Origin: Xylocopa sonorina
Taxonomy: Eukaryota > Arthropoda > Insecta > Hymenoptera > Apidae
DNA: 64,000 nucleotides
Direction of reading: 5' to 3'
Assembly: GCF_050948175.1 (NCBI RefSeq)
Contig: NW_027490123.1
Span: forward strand, 1,178,001-1,242,000
Made by a program: the position numbers and the translations under genes. Below, piece after piece: positions 12,579 through 24,881 of this stretch (positions are counted from its first letter, which is position 1; the number at the start of each line of letters is the position of its first letter). The notes under the pieces are model-generated. The model did no database searches. It saw only the letters and a list, made by a program, of their open reading frames with translations, and was not told where the DNA came from.

Positions 12579-14945
12579 CGTATCTCAGTTCTATGTTCCA
12601 TGATAAGATATAATATCATTGCGAAGTGTTATGTATACCTCGTCTACACTTCAAAAGAATGTAAATGCCACACCTCCTTGCAAGGAAATAGCGTTTGCAG
12701 ATGTCTACGATTCGAAGCAATAGCGTTCTAATGCTTCTTAAAACGCGATATCGCATCTCATCTGTATGTTTCATGATAAGGTATAATATTCATTGCGAAG
12801 TGTTATGTATACCGCGTCTACACTTCTAAAGAATGTAAGTGCCGCTTTTCCTTTCTAGGAAATAGCGTTTCCAGATGTCTACGTATCGAAGCAAAAGATT
12901 TCTAATGCTTCTTAACACGCGATATCGCAATCTCATTTGTATGATTCATGATAAGAAATAATATTCATTGTGAAGTGTTATGTATACCTCGTCGACATTT
13001 CAACAGAATGTAATTGCCATACTTCGTTTCTAGGAGAAAGCGTTTGCAGATGTCTACGTATCGAAGCAGTAGAGCTCCAATACTTCTTAGAACGCGATAT
13101 CGCATCTTATTTCTATATTTTATGGTAAAATATAATATTCACTGCGAAGTGTTATGTATACCTCGTCTACATTTCAGAAGAATGTAAATCGCACACTTCC
13201 CTGCTACGAAACAGCGTTTCCAGATATCTATGTGTCGAAGAAATAGAGTTCTAATGCCTCTTCAAACACGATATCGCATCTCACTTCTATGTTTCATGAT
13301 AGGTTATAATATTGATTGCTGAGTGTTATGTATGCCTCGCCTACACTTCAAAAGAACGTAAGTGTCACACTTCCTTTCTAGGAAATAGCGTTTCAAGATG
13401 TCTACGTATCGAAGTAATAGAGTTCTAATGCTTCTTAAAATGCGACATCGCATCCCATTTCTATGTCTCATGTTAATATATTATAATCATTGCGAAGTGT
13501 TATGTACACGTCGTCTTCACGTGAAAAGAATGTAAATGCGACACTTCCATGCTAGGAAATAGCGTCTCCAGATATCTGTGTATCGAAGAAATAGTGTTCT
13601 AATGCCTCTTAAAACGCAATATCGCATCTCAATTCTATGTTTCATGATAGGTTATAATATTGATTGCTAAGTGTTATGTATACCTCGTCTACATTCCAAA
13701 AGAATGTAAATGCTACACTTCCTTGCTAGGTAATAGCGTTTCCAGATGTCTACGTATCGAGCAATGGAATTCTAATGCTTCATAAAACACGATATTGCAT
13801 CTCACTTCTAAGTTTCATGATGAGATACAATATTCATTGCGAAGTGTTACGTATACCTCGTCTGCATTTCAAAAGAATGTAAATGCCACACATCCTTGCT
13901 AGGAAATGCGTTTCCAGATGTACAACAATCGAAGCAATAGAGTTCTAATGCTTCGTAACACGCGATATCGCATCTCATTTCTATGTTACATTATAAGAAA
14001 TAATATTCATTGCGAAGTGTTATGTGTACCTCGTCTGCACTTCAAAAGAATGTAAATGCCACACTTCCTCGCTAGGCAATAGCGTTTCCAGATGTCTACG
14101 TATCGAAGCAATGGAGTTCTAAAGCTTCTGAAGGCGCGATATCGCATGTCATTTCTATGTTTCAAGATAAGGTATAATATTCATTGCGAAGTGTTATGTG
14201 TACCTCGTCTACACTTCAAAAGAATGTAAATGCCACACTTTCTCGCTAGGCAATAGCGTTTCCAGATGTCTACGTATCGAAGTAACAGAGTTCAAATGCT
14301 TCTTAAAACGCGATATCACATCTCATTTCTATGCTTCATGATAAGATATAATATTCATTGCGAAGTGTCATGTGTACCTCGTCTACACTTCAAAGGACTG
14401 TAAATGCCATACTTCCTTGATACAGAATAGCGTTCCTGGACGTCTACGTGTTGAAGCAATAGAGTTCTAATGTTACTTAAATCGCGATATCGCATCCCAT
14501 TTCTATGTTTCATGATAACATGTAATATCAATACGTCGCGTTATGTATTTCTCGTAAGCATTTCAAAAGAATGTAAAGCCCACACTTTCTTGCATCGGGG
14601 CAGCGTTTCTAGATGTGTATCGCATCATTTCTGTGCTTCATGATAAGATGTAAAATCATGGCAACGCATTATGTATATCTCGTCTACACAACAAAAGAAT
14701 GTAAATGCCACACTTTCTTGCAACGGAATAGCGTTCCGATATGTCTACGTATCGGAGCAATACAGTTCTATTTCTTCATAAAACACGATATGGTATCTCA
14801 TTTCTATGTCTCATGGTAAGATGTAATATTCAATGCAACGTGTTATGTATATCTCGCCTACACTTCGCAAGAATGTGAATCTCACACTTCGTGTCTAGGG
14901 AATAGCGTTTCTAGATGTCTACATATCGCAGTAATATATATATTT
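12579..14945 (+). repeat. 174-bp satellite, + orientation, after a strand switch
   Basis: At about 12579 the - array stops inside a monomer (...acgttacttccta) and a + array begins (tcgtatctcagttctatg). Monomers are S1 type with the same 174-bp period. The array ends where the BEL/Pao 3' end begins. Confidence 0.95.
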
Positions 14946-14949
14946 ACGA

Positions 14950-15400
14950 AATTACTTAAAACGTCTTATTCTCAAAAATAGCCTTTTCGTCACAAACGTG
15001 TAATAAATGAAGTCTTCGGAGATCCCACGTTTTATTGGTTCAGTCGGTCGAACCACGTTCCCCCGGTTGAAAGACGGTGTCGATCAATCTAGATCGGATT
15101 GATCTGAATATCGCCGCGACGTCGATGGTTCACACTGTCGCCTCGGATGTGGGCAACTTCGCTAGCTGCTTGACGTTGCGTTTGTAGACCTCGTGGCTGG
15201 TCCGTACGGTGACCGCGCGGATGATCTTATCTGGACCTGGGTGCACCTCTTCGTTTCGACCGCGGTGCCACTGCAAAGGCGGAAGGTAGTCATCCCTTAA
15301 GACTACGAGGGATCCTTTCTTGATCTCGTGGTAGCCCTTTGTCCATTTTTTTTGCTCGTTCAGATGGTGGATAGTCCTGCTGAACGTTCTGGATGTGTGG
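14950..15400 (-). pseudogene. BEL/Pao pol C-terminal domain and 3' non-coding/LTR remnant
   Basis: Reading down from 15400 the frame gives WTKGYHEIKKGSLVVLRDD, LPPLQWHRGR, EVHPGPDKIIRAVTVRT and YKRNVKQLAKLP, the domain that closes BEL/Pao polyproteins. After the stop, a cgggggaacgtgg stretch and aataaaacgtgg probably mark the beginning of the 3' LTR, which is cut near 14950. Confidence 0.75.
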
Positions 15401-16320
15401 CCAGTGTGACAATCGGTGACGAGGAGTATCGCTGAAATCAGTCTCGGGCAAACTCGTTAACGACGTGCCGATCAGGAAGTGGGCCGGAGTTAGAGCTGAT
15501 GGACCATTAGGATCGGATGATAATGAAGTAAGCGGGCAGGAGTTTAGGATCGCTTCGATTTCGATCGCGAACGTGTTGAACTGTACGAACGTAAACAGTT
15601 CTTCCTCTACGACTCGTTTGACGTGGTGTTTGAAGGATTTGACAGCTGCCTCCCCAAGGCCGCCGAAATTGGGAGAAAGAGCTGGCATGAAATGCCACGA
15701 TATTTCCTTGCCCGTGAGGAAGTGTGTTACCTTATCGTCCGTTTGCAGTTTTTGGTACAGTGCGCTTAATTCGTTATTCACTCCAACGAAATTTTGTCCC
15801 GTTGTCGGAATGAATGTTCCGACAGATGCTCCTACGACCGATGAAGCGTTTCAATGCCGCGATGATCGCTACGGTAGTCATGTCACCGACGACCTCAAGA
15901 TGGACCGCTCTCGTTGCAAAGCACTCAAACACTGCTACATAGATTTTTACTCGCGCACAATGTCGGAAACGTTTTTCCTTGATATAAAAAGGACCGCAAT
16001 AATCTGTTCTGCAGTTATAAAAGGGTTGGCATTCGGATTCGCGTGCCGCAGGTAGAGTGCCCATTACGTAATTCACGGCCGGTGGTTTTACGCGGAAGCA
16101 CCTGATGGACTTTTTACCATCAATGGGCCAACACCTCTGCTTTAGTGTCGCCAGCGTGGTATTGATAACCGAATGATGTCCATCTAAATGCGTGTGACGA
16201 ATGATCAGATCGGTGATGTGATGTTATTTCGGAAGCAGATTCGGATGTTTCTGTCCGAAGGGAATGTTTGCGTTTTGTAGTCGACCGCCTACCCGTAGAA
16301 TTCCCGTTTCGTGTAAGAAT
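15290..16320 (-). pseudogene. BEL/Pao integrase (H2C2 finger and DDE core), frameshifted
   Basis: From 16320 downward an HPNLLPK...HITDLIIRHTHLDGHH zinc-finger stretch and a QRCWPIDGK segment are seen, followed by the core: TDYCGPF (first Asp), RAVHLEV and IHSDNGTKF (second Asp). The second frame (15290-15781) gives SPNFGGLGEAAVKS with the third acidic residue, then ALTPAHFLIG. The break between the two frames is at about 15775. The zinc finger lacks part of its cysteine half, so a small deletion is likely. Confidence 0.85.
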
Positions 16321-16687
16321 GGCTACAGCGAGAGCCGGTTACTCTTTGGATGCAGCTCTGTACCGTTCTTCAAATTTCGGATCTCTTTTTCGAACGCGGA
16401 GGCCTGCACGAGCTTCAAGATCCGATCATTAGCGTCGTGGACCTCTCGTACGGTTAGAGGTCCTGCGTTACAATGATTCTTGCGAAATCGGAGGCAATAC
16501 GCGACGATCCTCCTCAATTTCGCGATGTCTGAATAGCGGCCGAGAATTTCGTTGCTACGGATGGTCGTTGCCAAGCATGTATGGGCACGAATATCGGGTA
16601 TTTCCGAAACGAGGTTGAACGTAGATTTCGGCCAATCCCTGTTATCGTCGGCAAACCACGATGGTCCATGACGCCAGATGGAGGGCT

Positions 16688-17500
16688 TCAAGAATTCCGC
16701 CAGTATTTGTCCTCTCTATATGAGGTGCGCTGGATTGTCGTTTGACCTGACGTGCCGCTATCGGTCTTCGCTTGAATTTCGGCCACTCTATTTGCCACGA
16801 ATGTCCTTAGCGTGGCTGGTTCGCGTTGCAGCCAATTTAAAACTATCGTGGAATCCGTCCAGAAGTTAATCGAGTCGAATCGGCGTGCATTACTATCTCG
16901 GACGTTAGAAAATAATGACGTCAGTAGCACCGCCCCGCAAAGTTCGAGACGTGCGAGGCTGACAACTTTTACTAGTGCGAACCGAAATTTCGCGCATAAT
17001 AGTCCCGTTTTAATTCGTCCGCGATTGTGGACTGACCGTACATACACGCACGCTCCGTATGCTCGTTCGCTCGCGTCGCAGAAACCGTGTAATTCCACTC
17101 CTCGCACCTTCTATTGGCATACGTGTCACTCGAAGAATGTTTCGTTATGTAACTGGAATTCCTTCACGTACGTGGACCATTCTGTATGAAGGATTGTTGG
17201 TAGCGATTCGTCCCAGACCAATTGTAGTTTCCATAGGTGTTGCATAAATATTTTTCCCGTTATTATTACTGGCGCCAGTAAACCTAACGGGTCGAATATT
17301 TTTGCTATGGTGGATAAGATCGTGCGTTTGGTGATCCTCGTATCGATGTTTGGATCCACGGAATAGATGATTCGGTTGTTCTGCGCGTGCCACGAGACGC
17401 CGAGAGTTTTCATGGTGGCGTCTCCAAAATACTTTGGGTGAATTTCGCTTTCCGGAAATTTCGCCGTCCTGCTAAAAGTTTCGTTTCGTTCGAGACCCAT
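16688..17500 (-). pseudogene. BEL/Pao RNase H region, two overlapping frames
   Basis: Frame 17126-17500 holds the connection region (KTLGVSWHAQNN, FDPLGLLAPVI). Frame 16688-17107 holds the RNase H fold with GFCDASERAYGA (first Asp), LARLELCGA (Glu) and WTDSTIVLNWL (third Asp). A frameshift at about 17110-17130 separates them. The visible catalytic residues are kept, so decay here is by frameshift rather than at the active site. Confidence 0.85.
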
Positions 17501-18660
17501 TGTTGAATGTGGATGCTGCCGCGGTTAAGTAGCTTGATTACCTGGTCCCGTAGTTGTCTAGCGTCTTCGTAATTATCTGTGCTGTCGACGTATAGATCTC
17601 GCTGGAGTACGGTCGATGCGAAAGGAGCATTCACTTTTTCGTCGTCCGCTAGCTGATGAATGCACCTGATGGCGAAGAAAGGGGCTGAAGGTAGTCCGAA
17701 CGTGACCGTGTTCAGCTCGTACGTTTTCACCTTTCCGTTGTTACCTTGCCATAATATCGGCTGGTATCGGCGGTCTTCCGATTTTACGAGGAAATACCGA
17801 TACATCTTCCCGATGTCTTCGGTTAAGACATAGGTGTGTTGACGGAACCTTATGAGAAGAGCGAATATGTCGTCCTGTATCATTGGTCCTGCCAAAAGCG
17901 TGCCGTTCAATGACAGTCCACTGCTCAATCTTGCAGATCCATCGAAGACGACACGAACCTTCGTTGTTGAGCTGGACAGTTTGATGACGGCATGGTGGGT
18001 GTGGTAGAAGCCATCCGAATCGCGTGGTTCTACCTGGCTCATGTGTCCCATCTCGAGATACTCCTCGATGACGGCAGAGTATTCTCGTTTCAGCTCTGGA
18101 TCTTTCATGAATTTTCGTTCGAGCGAAAGAAGACGGCTGAAGGCGCGCGACCGAGTTTCGCCTAACTGCATCTTCTTTTCATTGAACGGCAGTGCGACAA
18201 TGTAACGACCGGTTCGTGTCCATTTAACGTGGTCGTGAAAATGCTGCTCGCATTCCTGATCCGCGGAAAATAGGTATTGTACGTGTGGATCCTCTTCTAG
18301 CTCCCAGAATTTTTGAAGTTCGAAATTCAGGGTTGTAACGAATGTTTGATGTTTTCTCCACGACGCCGATGTGGAGACGCTCCCCCCGATGATCCATCCA
18401 AATTGCGTCTGTTGGAGAAATAATTTAGGATCGTTGCGAGGAGAAAGTTTGTACTGGCCGATGCTAAGGGACGATAAAGCGGGACCGGTGCCGATTAACA
18501 TATCCACATTTGCCGGTCGATGAAATTGTGGATCTGCTAGTTTTACGTTTGCCGGAATCGGAGTCTTCGCCTGATCGATTTGCTCTTCCGGTATCGGTCC
18601 AGCGATTCGCGGTATCGTAAAGAATGTGAGCTTCCGCGCGAAGTCTAATAACCGCGATTT
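17410..18660 (-). pseudogene. BEL/Pao reverse transcriptase, catalytic motif damaged
   Basis: A long open frame (about 410 codons, no clear own start) carries the BEL/Pao linker (DMLIGTGPA, FGWIIGG), the finger region with VVFDGSARLSSGLSLN, the first catalytic motif TEDIGKMYR, FGLPSAPFFAIRC and the HQLADDE stretch. The YxDD box reads YVDSTDN, so the second catalytic Asp is Ser. The enzyme would have copied element RNA into DNA in cytoplasmic particles. With this change and the dead protease, the copy could not be autonomous. Confidence 0.88.
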
Positions 18661-18863
18661 GATCGTCGTTGAGGCAATTTATTCGCGAACTCGTGTAATT
18701 GGTTCAACGCTTCGATAGCTGTCTTGTTATTTTTCGTGGGAAGTCCAAGCTTCATTGCCAGGTCGTCTGTAATGAAGTTTGCACTCGAACAGGTGACGCT
18801 CAACGTTCTACACTCGATTGGCTTCTGGTCGCGATCGCTACCGCGGACGATCGCGGTGGCCAT
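18645..18863 (-). pseudogene. BEL/Pao retroviral-type aspartic protease, inactive
   Basis: The 72-aa frame starts ATAIVRGSDRD and continues ECRTLSVTCSSANFI and MKLGLPTK, the diagnostic sequence around the active site of BEL/Pao proteases. In this family the active-site Asp normally sits where this copy reads SVTCS (usual form LxDTCS), so the catalytic Asp is replaced and the enzyme would be dead. The frame runs into the reverse transcriptase region with a frameshift at about 18650. Upstream, in another frame, a little more pol or gag end is visible up to 19020. Confidence 0.8.
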
Positions 18864-19020
18864 CAGCTCCGTTGTGCGACTGTTGATGACTAAGACCGTG
18901 AAACTTGGTACGAGCTTTTCGAATTTCCGTTGCAGTCATGCATTTTCCGGTTGGTGGTCCTCGTGCAGCTTCGCATGGTGTTGTTGGTTGCAGACACGTC
19001 ATCCTCTGGCTCTGCAACGT

Positions 19021-22000
19021 ATACAGTTCAATAGAATGTAAATGCCACACTTCCTTACTACGGAACAGCGTTTCTAGATGTTTACATATCGGAGCAATGG
19101 AGTTCTAATGCCTCATAGAAAGCTATATCGCTTGTTAATTCTATATCTCATGGTAAGATGTAATCTTCAATGCAAAGCGTTTTGTATATCTCGTCTACAC
19201 TTCAAAAGAATATAAATCCCACACTTCCATGCTACGGAATAGCGCTTCTAGATGTTTACATGTCGAAGCAAAGGTGTTCTAATGCTTCGTAAAACACGAC
19301 ATAGCATGTCACTTCTATGTTTCATGATAAGATGTAGTTAATGGCAACGCGTTAACTATATCTCGCCACCACGTTAAAAGAATGTAAATCCCACACATCC
19401 TTCCAACGGTATAGCGTTTCTAGATGTCCGCGGATCGAATCATTAGAGTTATAATTCTTCATAGAAGGCGATATTGCATCTCATTTCTATGTAACATAAT
19501 AAGATGTAATTCAATGCAACGCGTCATGTACATCTCGTCAACACTCCAAAAGAATCTAAGGCCTGTGGGCCATTTAAATTTCTCATAATAAGACGTATCA
19601 TTCAATGCAACGCGTTATGTATATCTCGTCAACACTTCTAAAGAAAGTAAATACCACACTTCCCTGCTGCGGAATAGAGTTTCTAGACGTCTGCGTATCG
19701 AAGGAATCGATTTCTAATACTTCATAGAGCGCGATATTGCATTTCATTCCTTGGTCTGACGATAAGATGTAATATTCAATGCAAAGCGTAACGTATATCT
19801 CGTCTACACTTCAAAAGAATGTAAGTACCACACTTCCTTGCAACGGAATGGCGCTTCTAGATGACTACGCATCGAAGCAATAGAGTTCTAATGCATCATA
19901 AAACGGGATATCGCGTCTCATTTCTATGACTCATGATAAGATGTAATATCAAAGCATCGCGTTATGGGTATCTCGTCCACACTTCAAAAGAAAGTAAATG
20001 TCATATTACCATTCTACAGAATAGCGCTTCTAGATGTCAGCGAATTATAAGCAGTAGAGTTCCAATTCTTCGTAAAACGCGAAATCGCGTCCCATTTCTA
20101 TGGTTCATGATAACATGAAAATCAATGCAACGCGTTATGTATATCTCGGAAACACATCAGAGGAATGTAAGGCCCACACTTCGTTGCTATGCAACAGCGT
20201 TTCTAGATGTCTACATATCGAAGCAATAGAGTTCTAGTGCCTCATAATACGCGATATCGTATTTCATTTCTATGTATCATGATATGATGTAATTCAATGC
20301 AACGAGTTATGTATATTGCGACAATTCTTCAAGGGAATGCAAATCCTTCCCTTCCGTGCGAGGGAATAGCGTTTCTAGATGTCTATGCATCGAAGCGAAA
20401 GAGTTCTAGTGCTTCATAGAACGCTATATCGCATCTCATTTTTATGTTTCATGATAAGATGTAATATTCAAAGCTACGCGTTATGTATACCTCATCTACA
20501 CTTCAATATAATGTAAATGCCACACTTCCATGCTACGGAATAGCTTTTCTACATGATTATGCAACAAAACAGTACAGTTCTAAATCTTCGTAGAATGCGA
20601 TATCGCATCTCAGTCCTATGCTTCATGACAAGATGTAAATCATTGCAACGCGTTATGTATGTCTCGTCAATACTTCAAGAGAATGTAAATGCCACTCTTC
20701 CATGTTAGGGAATAGCGTTTCCATATGTCTACGTTTCGAAGCAATAGTGATCTAATGCCTCATAAAACGTGATATCGCACCACACATCAATGTCTCATGA
20801 TAAGATGTCATATCAATGCAGCGTGTTATGTATACCTCGTCAAGGCATCAAGAGAATATAAATCCCACACATTCTTATGACAGAATAGCGTTTCTAGATG
20901 TCTTCGTATCGAAGCAATAGAGTTCTAGCACTTTATAGAACGCGATATGGCATCTCATTCCTATGTTTCACGATAAGATGTAATATCAATGCAGCGCGTT
21001 ATGTACATCTTGCCATCACGTCAAGAGATTGTAAATCCCACTCATTCTTGCAAAGAATGGCGTTTCTAGATGTCTATGAATCGAAGCAATAGAGTTTTAT
21101 TGCTTTATAGAACGCGATATCGCATCTCATTTCTATGCCTCACGATAAGATGTAATACACAATGCAACGCGTTATGTATATCTCGTCAGCAAGCCAAAAG
21201 AATGTACATCCCACACTTCCTTGCGACGTAATAGCGTTTCTCGATGTATGCGTATCGATGCAATAGAGTTCTATCCCTTTATAAAACGCGATGTTGCATC
21301 TCATTTCAATGTCTCATGATAAGATGTAATACTCAATGCAGCGCGTTATGTATATCCCATCGATACTTCAAAAGAATATAATGCAACTCTTCCTTGCTAC
21401 AGAATAGCGTTTCTATATGTCTACGTATCGAAGCTATAGAGTTCTAATGCTTCAGAAAACGCGTTGTCGCATCTCATTCGTATGTCTCATGATAATGTGT
21501 AATATTCAATGCAACTCGTTGTGTATATCTCGTCTACAGTTCAAAAGATTGTAAATCCCACACTTCTATGCTACAGAACAACGTTTCTAGATGTCTACGT
21601 ATCGAAGCTGCAGAGTTTTAATGCTTCGTAAAGCGCAATATCGCATTTCATTTTTGTGTCTCATGATAAGATGTCATATCAATGCAGCGTGTTATGTATA
21701 CCTCGTCAAGGCATCAAGAGAATATAAATCCCACACATTCTTATGACAGAATAGCGTTTCTAGATGTCTTCGTATCGAAGCAATAGAGTTCTAGCACTTT
21801 ATAGAACGCGATATCGCATCTCATTTCTATGCCTCACGATAAGATGTAATACACAATGCAACGCGTTATGTATATCTCGTCAGCAAGCCAAAAGAATGTA
21901 CATCCCACACTTCCTTGCGACGTAATAGCGTTTCTCGATGTATGCGTATCGATGCAATAGAGTTCTATCCCTTTATAAAACGCGATGTTGCATCTCATTT

Positions 22001-23480
22001 CAATGTCTCATGATAAGATGTAATACTCAATGCAGCGCGTTATGTATATCCCATCGATACTTCAAAAGAATATAATGCAACTCTTCCTTGCTACAGAATA
22101 GCGTTTCTATATGTCTACGTATCGAAGCTATAGAGTTCTAATGCTTCAGAAAACGCGTTGTCGCATCTCATTCGTATGTCTCATGATAATGTGTAATATT
22201 CAATGCAACTCGTTGTGTATATCTCGTCTACAGTTCAAAAGATTGTAAATCCCACACTTCTATGCTACAGAAGAACGTTTCTAGATGTCTACGTATCGAA
22301 GCTGCAGAGTTTTAATGCTTCGTAAAGCGCAATGTCGCATTTCATTTTTGTGTCTCATGATAAGATGTCATATCAATGCAGCGTGTTATGTATACCTCGT
22401 CAAGGCATCAAGAGAATATAAATCCCACACATTCTTATGACAGAATAGCGTTTCTAGATGTCTTCGTATCGAAGCAATAGAGTTCTAGCACTTTATAGAA
22501 CGCGATATGGCATCTCATTCCTATGTTTCACGATAAGATGTAATATCAATGCAGCGCGTTATGTACATCTTGCCAAAACGTCAAGAGATTGTAAATCCCA
22601 CTCATTCTTGCAAAGAATGGCGTTTCTAGATGTCTATGAATCGAAGCAATAGAGTTTTATTGCTTCATAGAACGCGATATCGCATCTCATTTCTATGCCT
22701 CACGATAAGATGTAATACACAATGCAACGCGTTATGTATATCTCGTCAGCAAGCCAAAAGAATGTACATCCCACACTTCCTTGCGACGTAATAGCGTTTC
22801 TCGATGTATGCGTATCGATGCAATAGAGTTCTATCCCTTTATAAAACGCGATGTTGCATCTCATTTCAATGTCTCATGATAAGATGTAATACTCAATGCA
22901 GCGCGTTATGTATATCCCATCGATACTTCAAAAGAATATAATGCAACTCTTCCTTGCTACAGAATAGCGTTTCTATATGTCTACGTATCGAAGCTATAGA
23001 GTCCTAATGCTTCAGAAAACGCGTTGTCGCATCTCATTCGTATGTCTCATGATAATGTGTAATATTCAATGCAATTCGTTGTGTATATCTCGTCTACAGT
23101 TCAAAAGATTGTAAATCCCACACTTCTATGCTACAGAACAACGTTTCTAGATGTCTACGTATCGAAGCTGCAGAGTTCTAATGCTTCGTAAAGCGCAATA
23201 TCGCATTTCATTTTTGTGTCTCATGATAAGATGTAATATCAATGCAGCTCGTTATGTGTATCTCGTAAACACGTCAAAGGAATGTAAAGCCCACTCTTCC
23301 TTGCAATGAAATAGCGCTTCTAGGTGTCTACGTAGAGAAGCAATAGATTCCTAATTCTTCAAAAAACGCGATATCTCTTCTCATTTCTGTGTCTCATGAT
23401 AAGTTATAACATTCAATAAAATGCGTTATGTATATTCCGCTTATACTTCAAAAGAATGTAAATGCCACACTTCCTTGAAA
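19021..23480 (+). repeat. 174-bp satellite, + orientation
   Basis: The array resumes in the middle of a monomer (cagttcaatagaatgtaaatg) directly after BEL/Pao sequence. Monomers are of S1 type with box variants. The last part contains the higher-order repeat listed separately. The array ends at about 23480, where the second copy of the duplicated unit starts. Confidence 0.95.
20795..23220 (+). repeat. Higher-order repeat of five monomers: 866, 694 and 866 bp units
   Basis: The block starting tcatgataagatgtcatatc recurs at 20795, 21661 and 22355, and the series closes at 23221. Units 1 and 3 have five monomers (866 bp). Unit 2 lacks exactly one monomer (694 bp, missing 172 bp). By eye the units differ at only a handful of bases, while neighbouring monomers inside a unit differ strongly. 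This is recent amplification of a multi-monomer unit. The near-identical 64-aa ORFs at 20898 and 22458 only reflect this duplication. Confidence 0.93.
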
Positions 23481-24337
23481 TTACACAAGGCGAAGTTAGG
23501 GACGTAACAGCATGAATTTGTATTTTGTAAGTAATATTGTTCTTATAAATTATATTTTTAGTTTATGACGGGTTGAAAGAAATATATACGACTCCCTCAA
23601 TAACTGTACATATACAACAACGACTATCAAAATATATATCAATACTCATATGTTGTACATCTACTGACATCTAACGGTTCTAATTTGTATGAAAGCAGAG
23701 GTTCCCCATTACCAAATGTGACCCTACGTCATTGCTGAAAAGATTCGTGAATGGAGCGATGACACGCGTGTCACGATAGTGCTGGTGCTGCGTGATTCAC
23801 GCAGCGTGTTATGCTTGTTTAGAAAGTGCTGGTAAAATCTGACATTTTAGCTAACGAATCCGGCCATAGATGGCTACGGATCAGCTGACACTCCTCGGAA
23901 GTGGCAATATAGTGCCGGTATGGTGTCGCCGCCATCTTGTTCTTTGTTATCTGGGATGCTTTTTAGAGCATTATTCGGAATTGAATTTCAACATATAGCT
24001 ACTTAATCGCGAATTTGTATGTACATAATTATACGTGACTGCATAAATACAATATTATATACTTTTATAACCAATGCGATATAAGAATATAAAACGAAGG
24101 ATTATCCACTCTTATAAGGAGTAAAAGCAGTGTTTGGTATGCAAGGTTCGTTGTAGAATATAATCAAGCAGTTAATATATCAAATCACAGCACATAATAA
24201 ATCACTGAAAGTATAATGATATGAATAGTAAGAAAAACATATTTATTTGTTAGCTGTTTATAAATTCAAATTTAAAAGTCCAATTCACATTTAATATATT
24301 ATTGTTTAACAAGGTGGTTTAATGTTGTTTCAAATAG

Positions 24338-24455
24338 GCTTGGAGAACTAGCTGGTACTTCTGCCAATGTAATTTCATTTCTGCTGGATACAGTAAAAAC
24401 ATATTTGCAATCTAAGCAAGGTTTCGTTAGATCTGGTGGATTTTCGAAATTTTAG
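24338..24455 (+). pseudogene. Exon-like ORF shared by all copies of the unit, ends SGGFSKF-stop
   Basis: After an acceptor-like ttgtttcaaatag the frame encodes about 38 residues (LGELAGTSANVISFLLD, then TVKTYLQSKQGFVRSGG, FSKF, stop TAG at 24453). The same frame is open in the right-arm copy with only conservative changes and is truncated in the left outer copy. It lies downstream, on the same strand of the unit, of the ZIP3/RNF212-like exon, so it could be a last exon of the same gene; that is a guess. I do not recognise the sequence. Confidence 0.35.
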
Positions 24456-24881
24456 AAATAAATGATGGCAGTAGTAGTTGGTTCAGCGCCAGGTGATAAA
24501 CATATACAACAAGCAAATCAACGTAAACGGATTTAAAATGTTCAAGATTATATAAATTAGACTGTTACACTTTTATAATCCATGTAGCGTTCCTGTTCTT
24601 TGTAACTTACAAAGAGTCTTAAGAATGTAACGCAATGTAAAGAAGTTTGGAAACAAAGAAAGCAGGCCTTAATCTCAGATAAAGGAACATTGGATCTGTT
24701 GTGTATCGTGGTTACCGGCGTGCTGTGTTAAGGGATATGTCATTCGGTTTTAAATTTCTAAACGAGAACAATTCAAATAAATCTGGAGTCGACACATTGG
24801 AAGAAAAATTCTTCCAGTGAAAGATACTGTATGCAGTGCAAGAGCAGCTTCACATCTCCTTAATATTCTACAGAAAATCTT

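Larger units (their letters stand above)
14950..19020 (-). mobile_element. BEL/Pao retrotransposon, 5'-truncated and degenerate
   Basis: On the - strand the order is protease (18863-18645), reverse transcriptase (18660-17410), RNase H (17500-16688), integrase with H2C2 zinc finger (16320-15290) and the C-terminal domain typical of BEL/Pao pol (about 15400-15120), then non-coding DNA with an aataaa signal that is probably part of the 3' LTR. This order and the motif wording are those of BEL/Pao. Gag and the 5' LTR are missing. GC content is higher than in the surrounding satellite. The + strand satellite lies on both sides but in different monomer phase, so the insertion was accompanied by loss of satellite. 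Confidence 0.92.

Noticed and set aside
1..15000. Regular direct repeats that might suggest a CRISPR array
   Set aside because: Whole 174-bp monomers repeat with no unique spacers, and the window is eukaryotic.
15465..19108. Long + strand ORFs such as 15465-16055
   Set aside because: They overlap BEL/Pao pol, which is clearly on the - strand; they are shadows with no motif.
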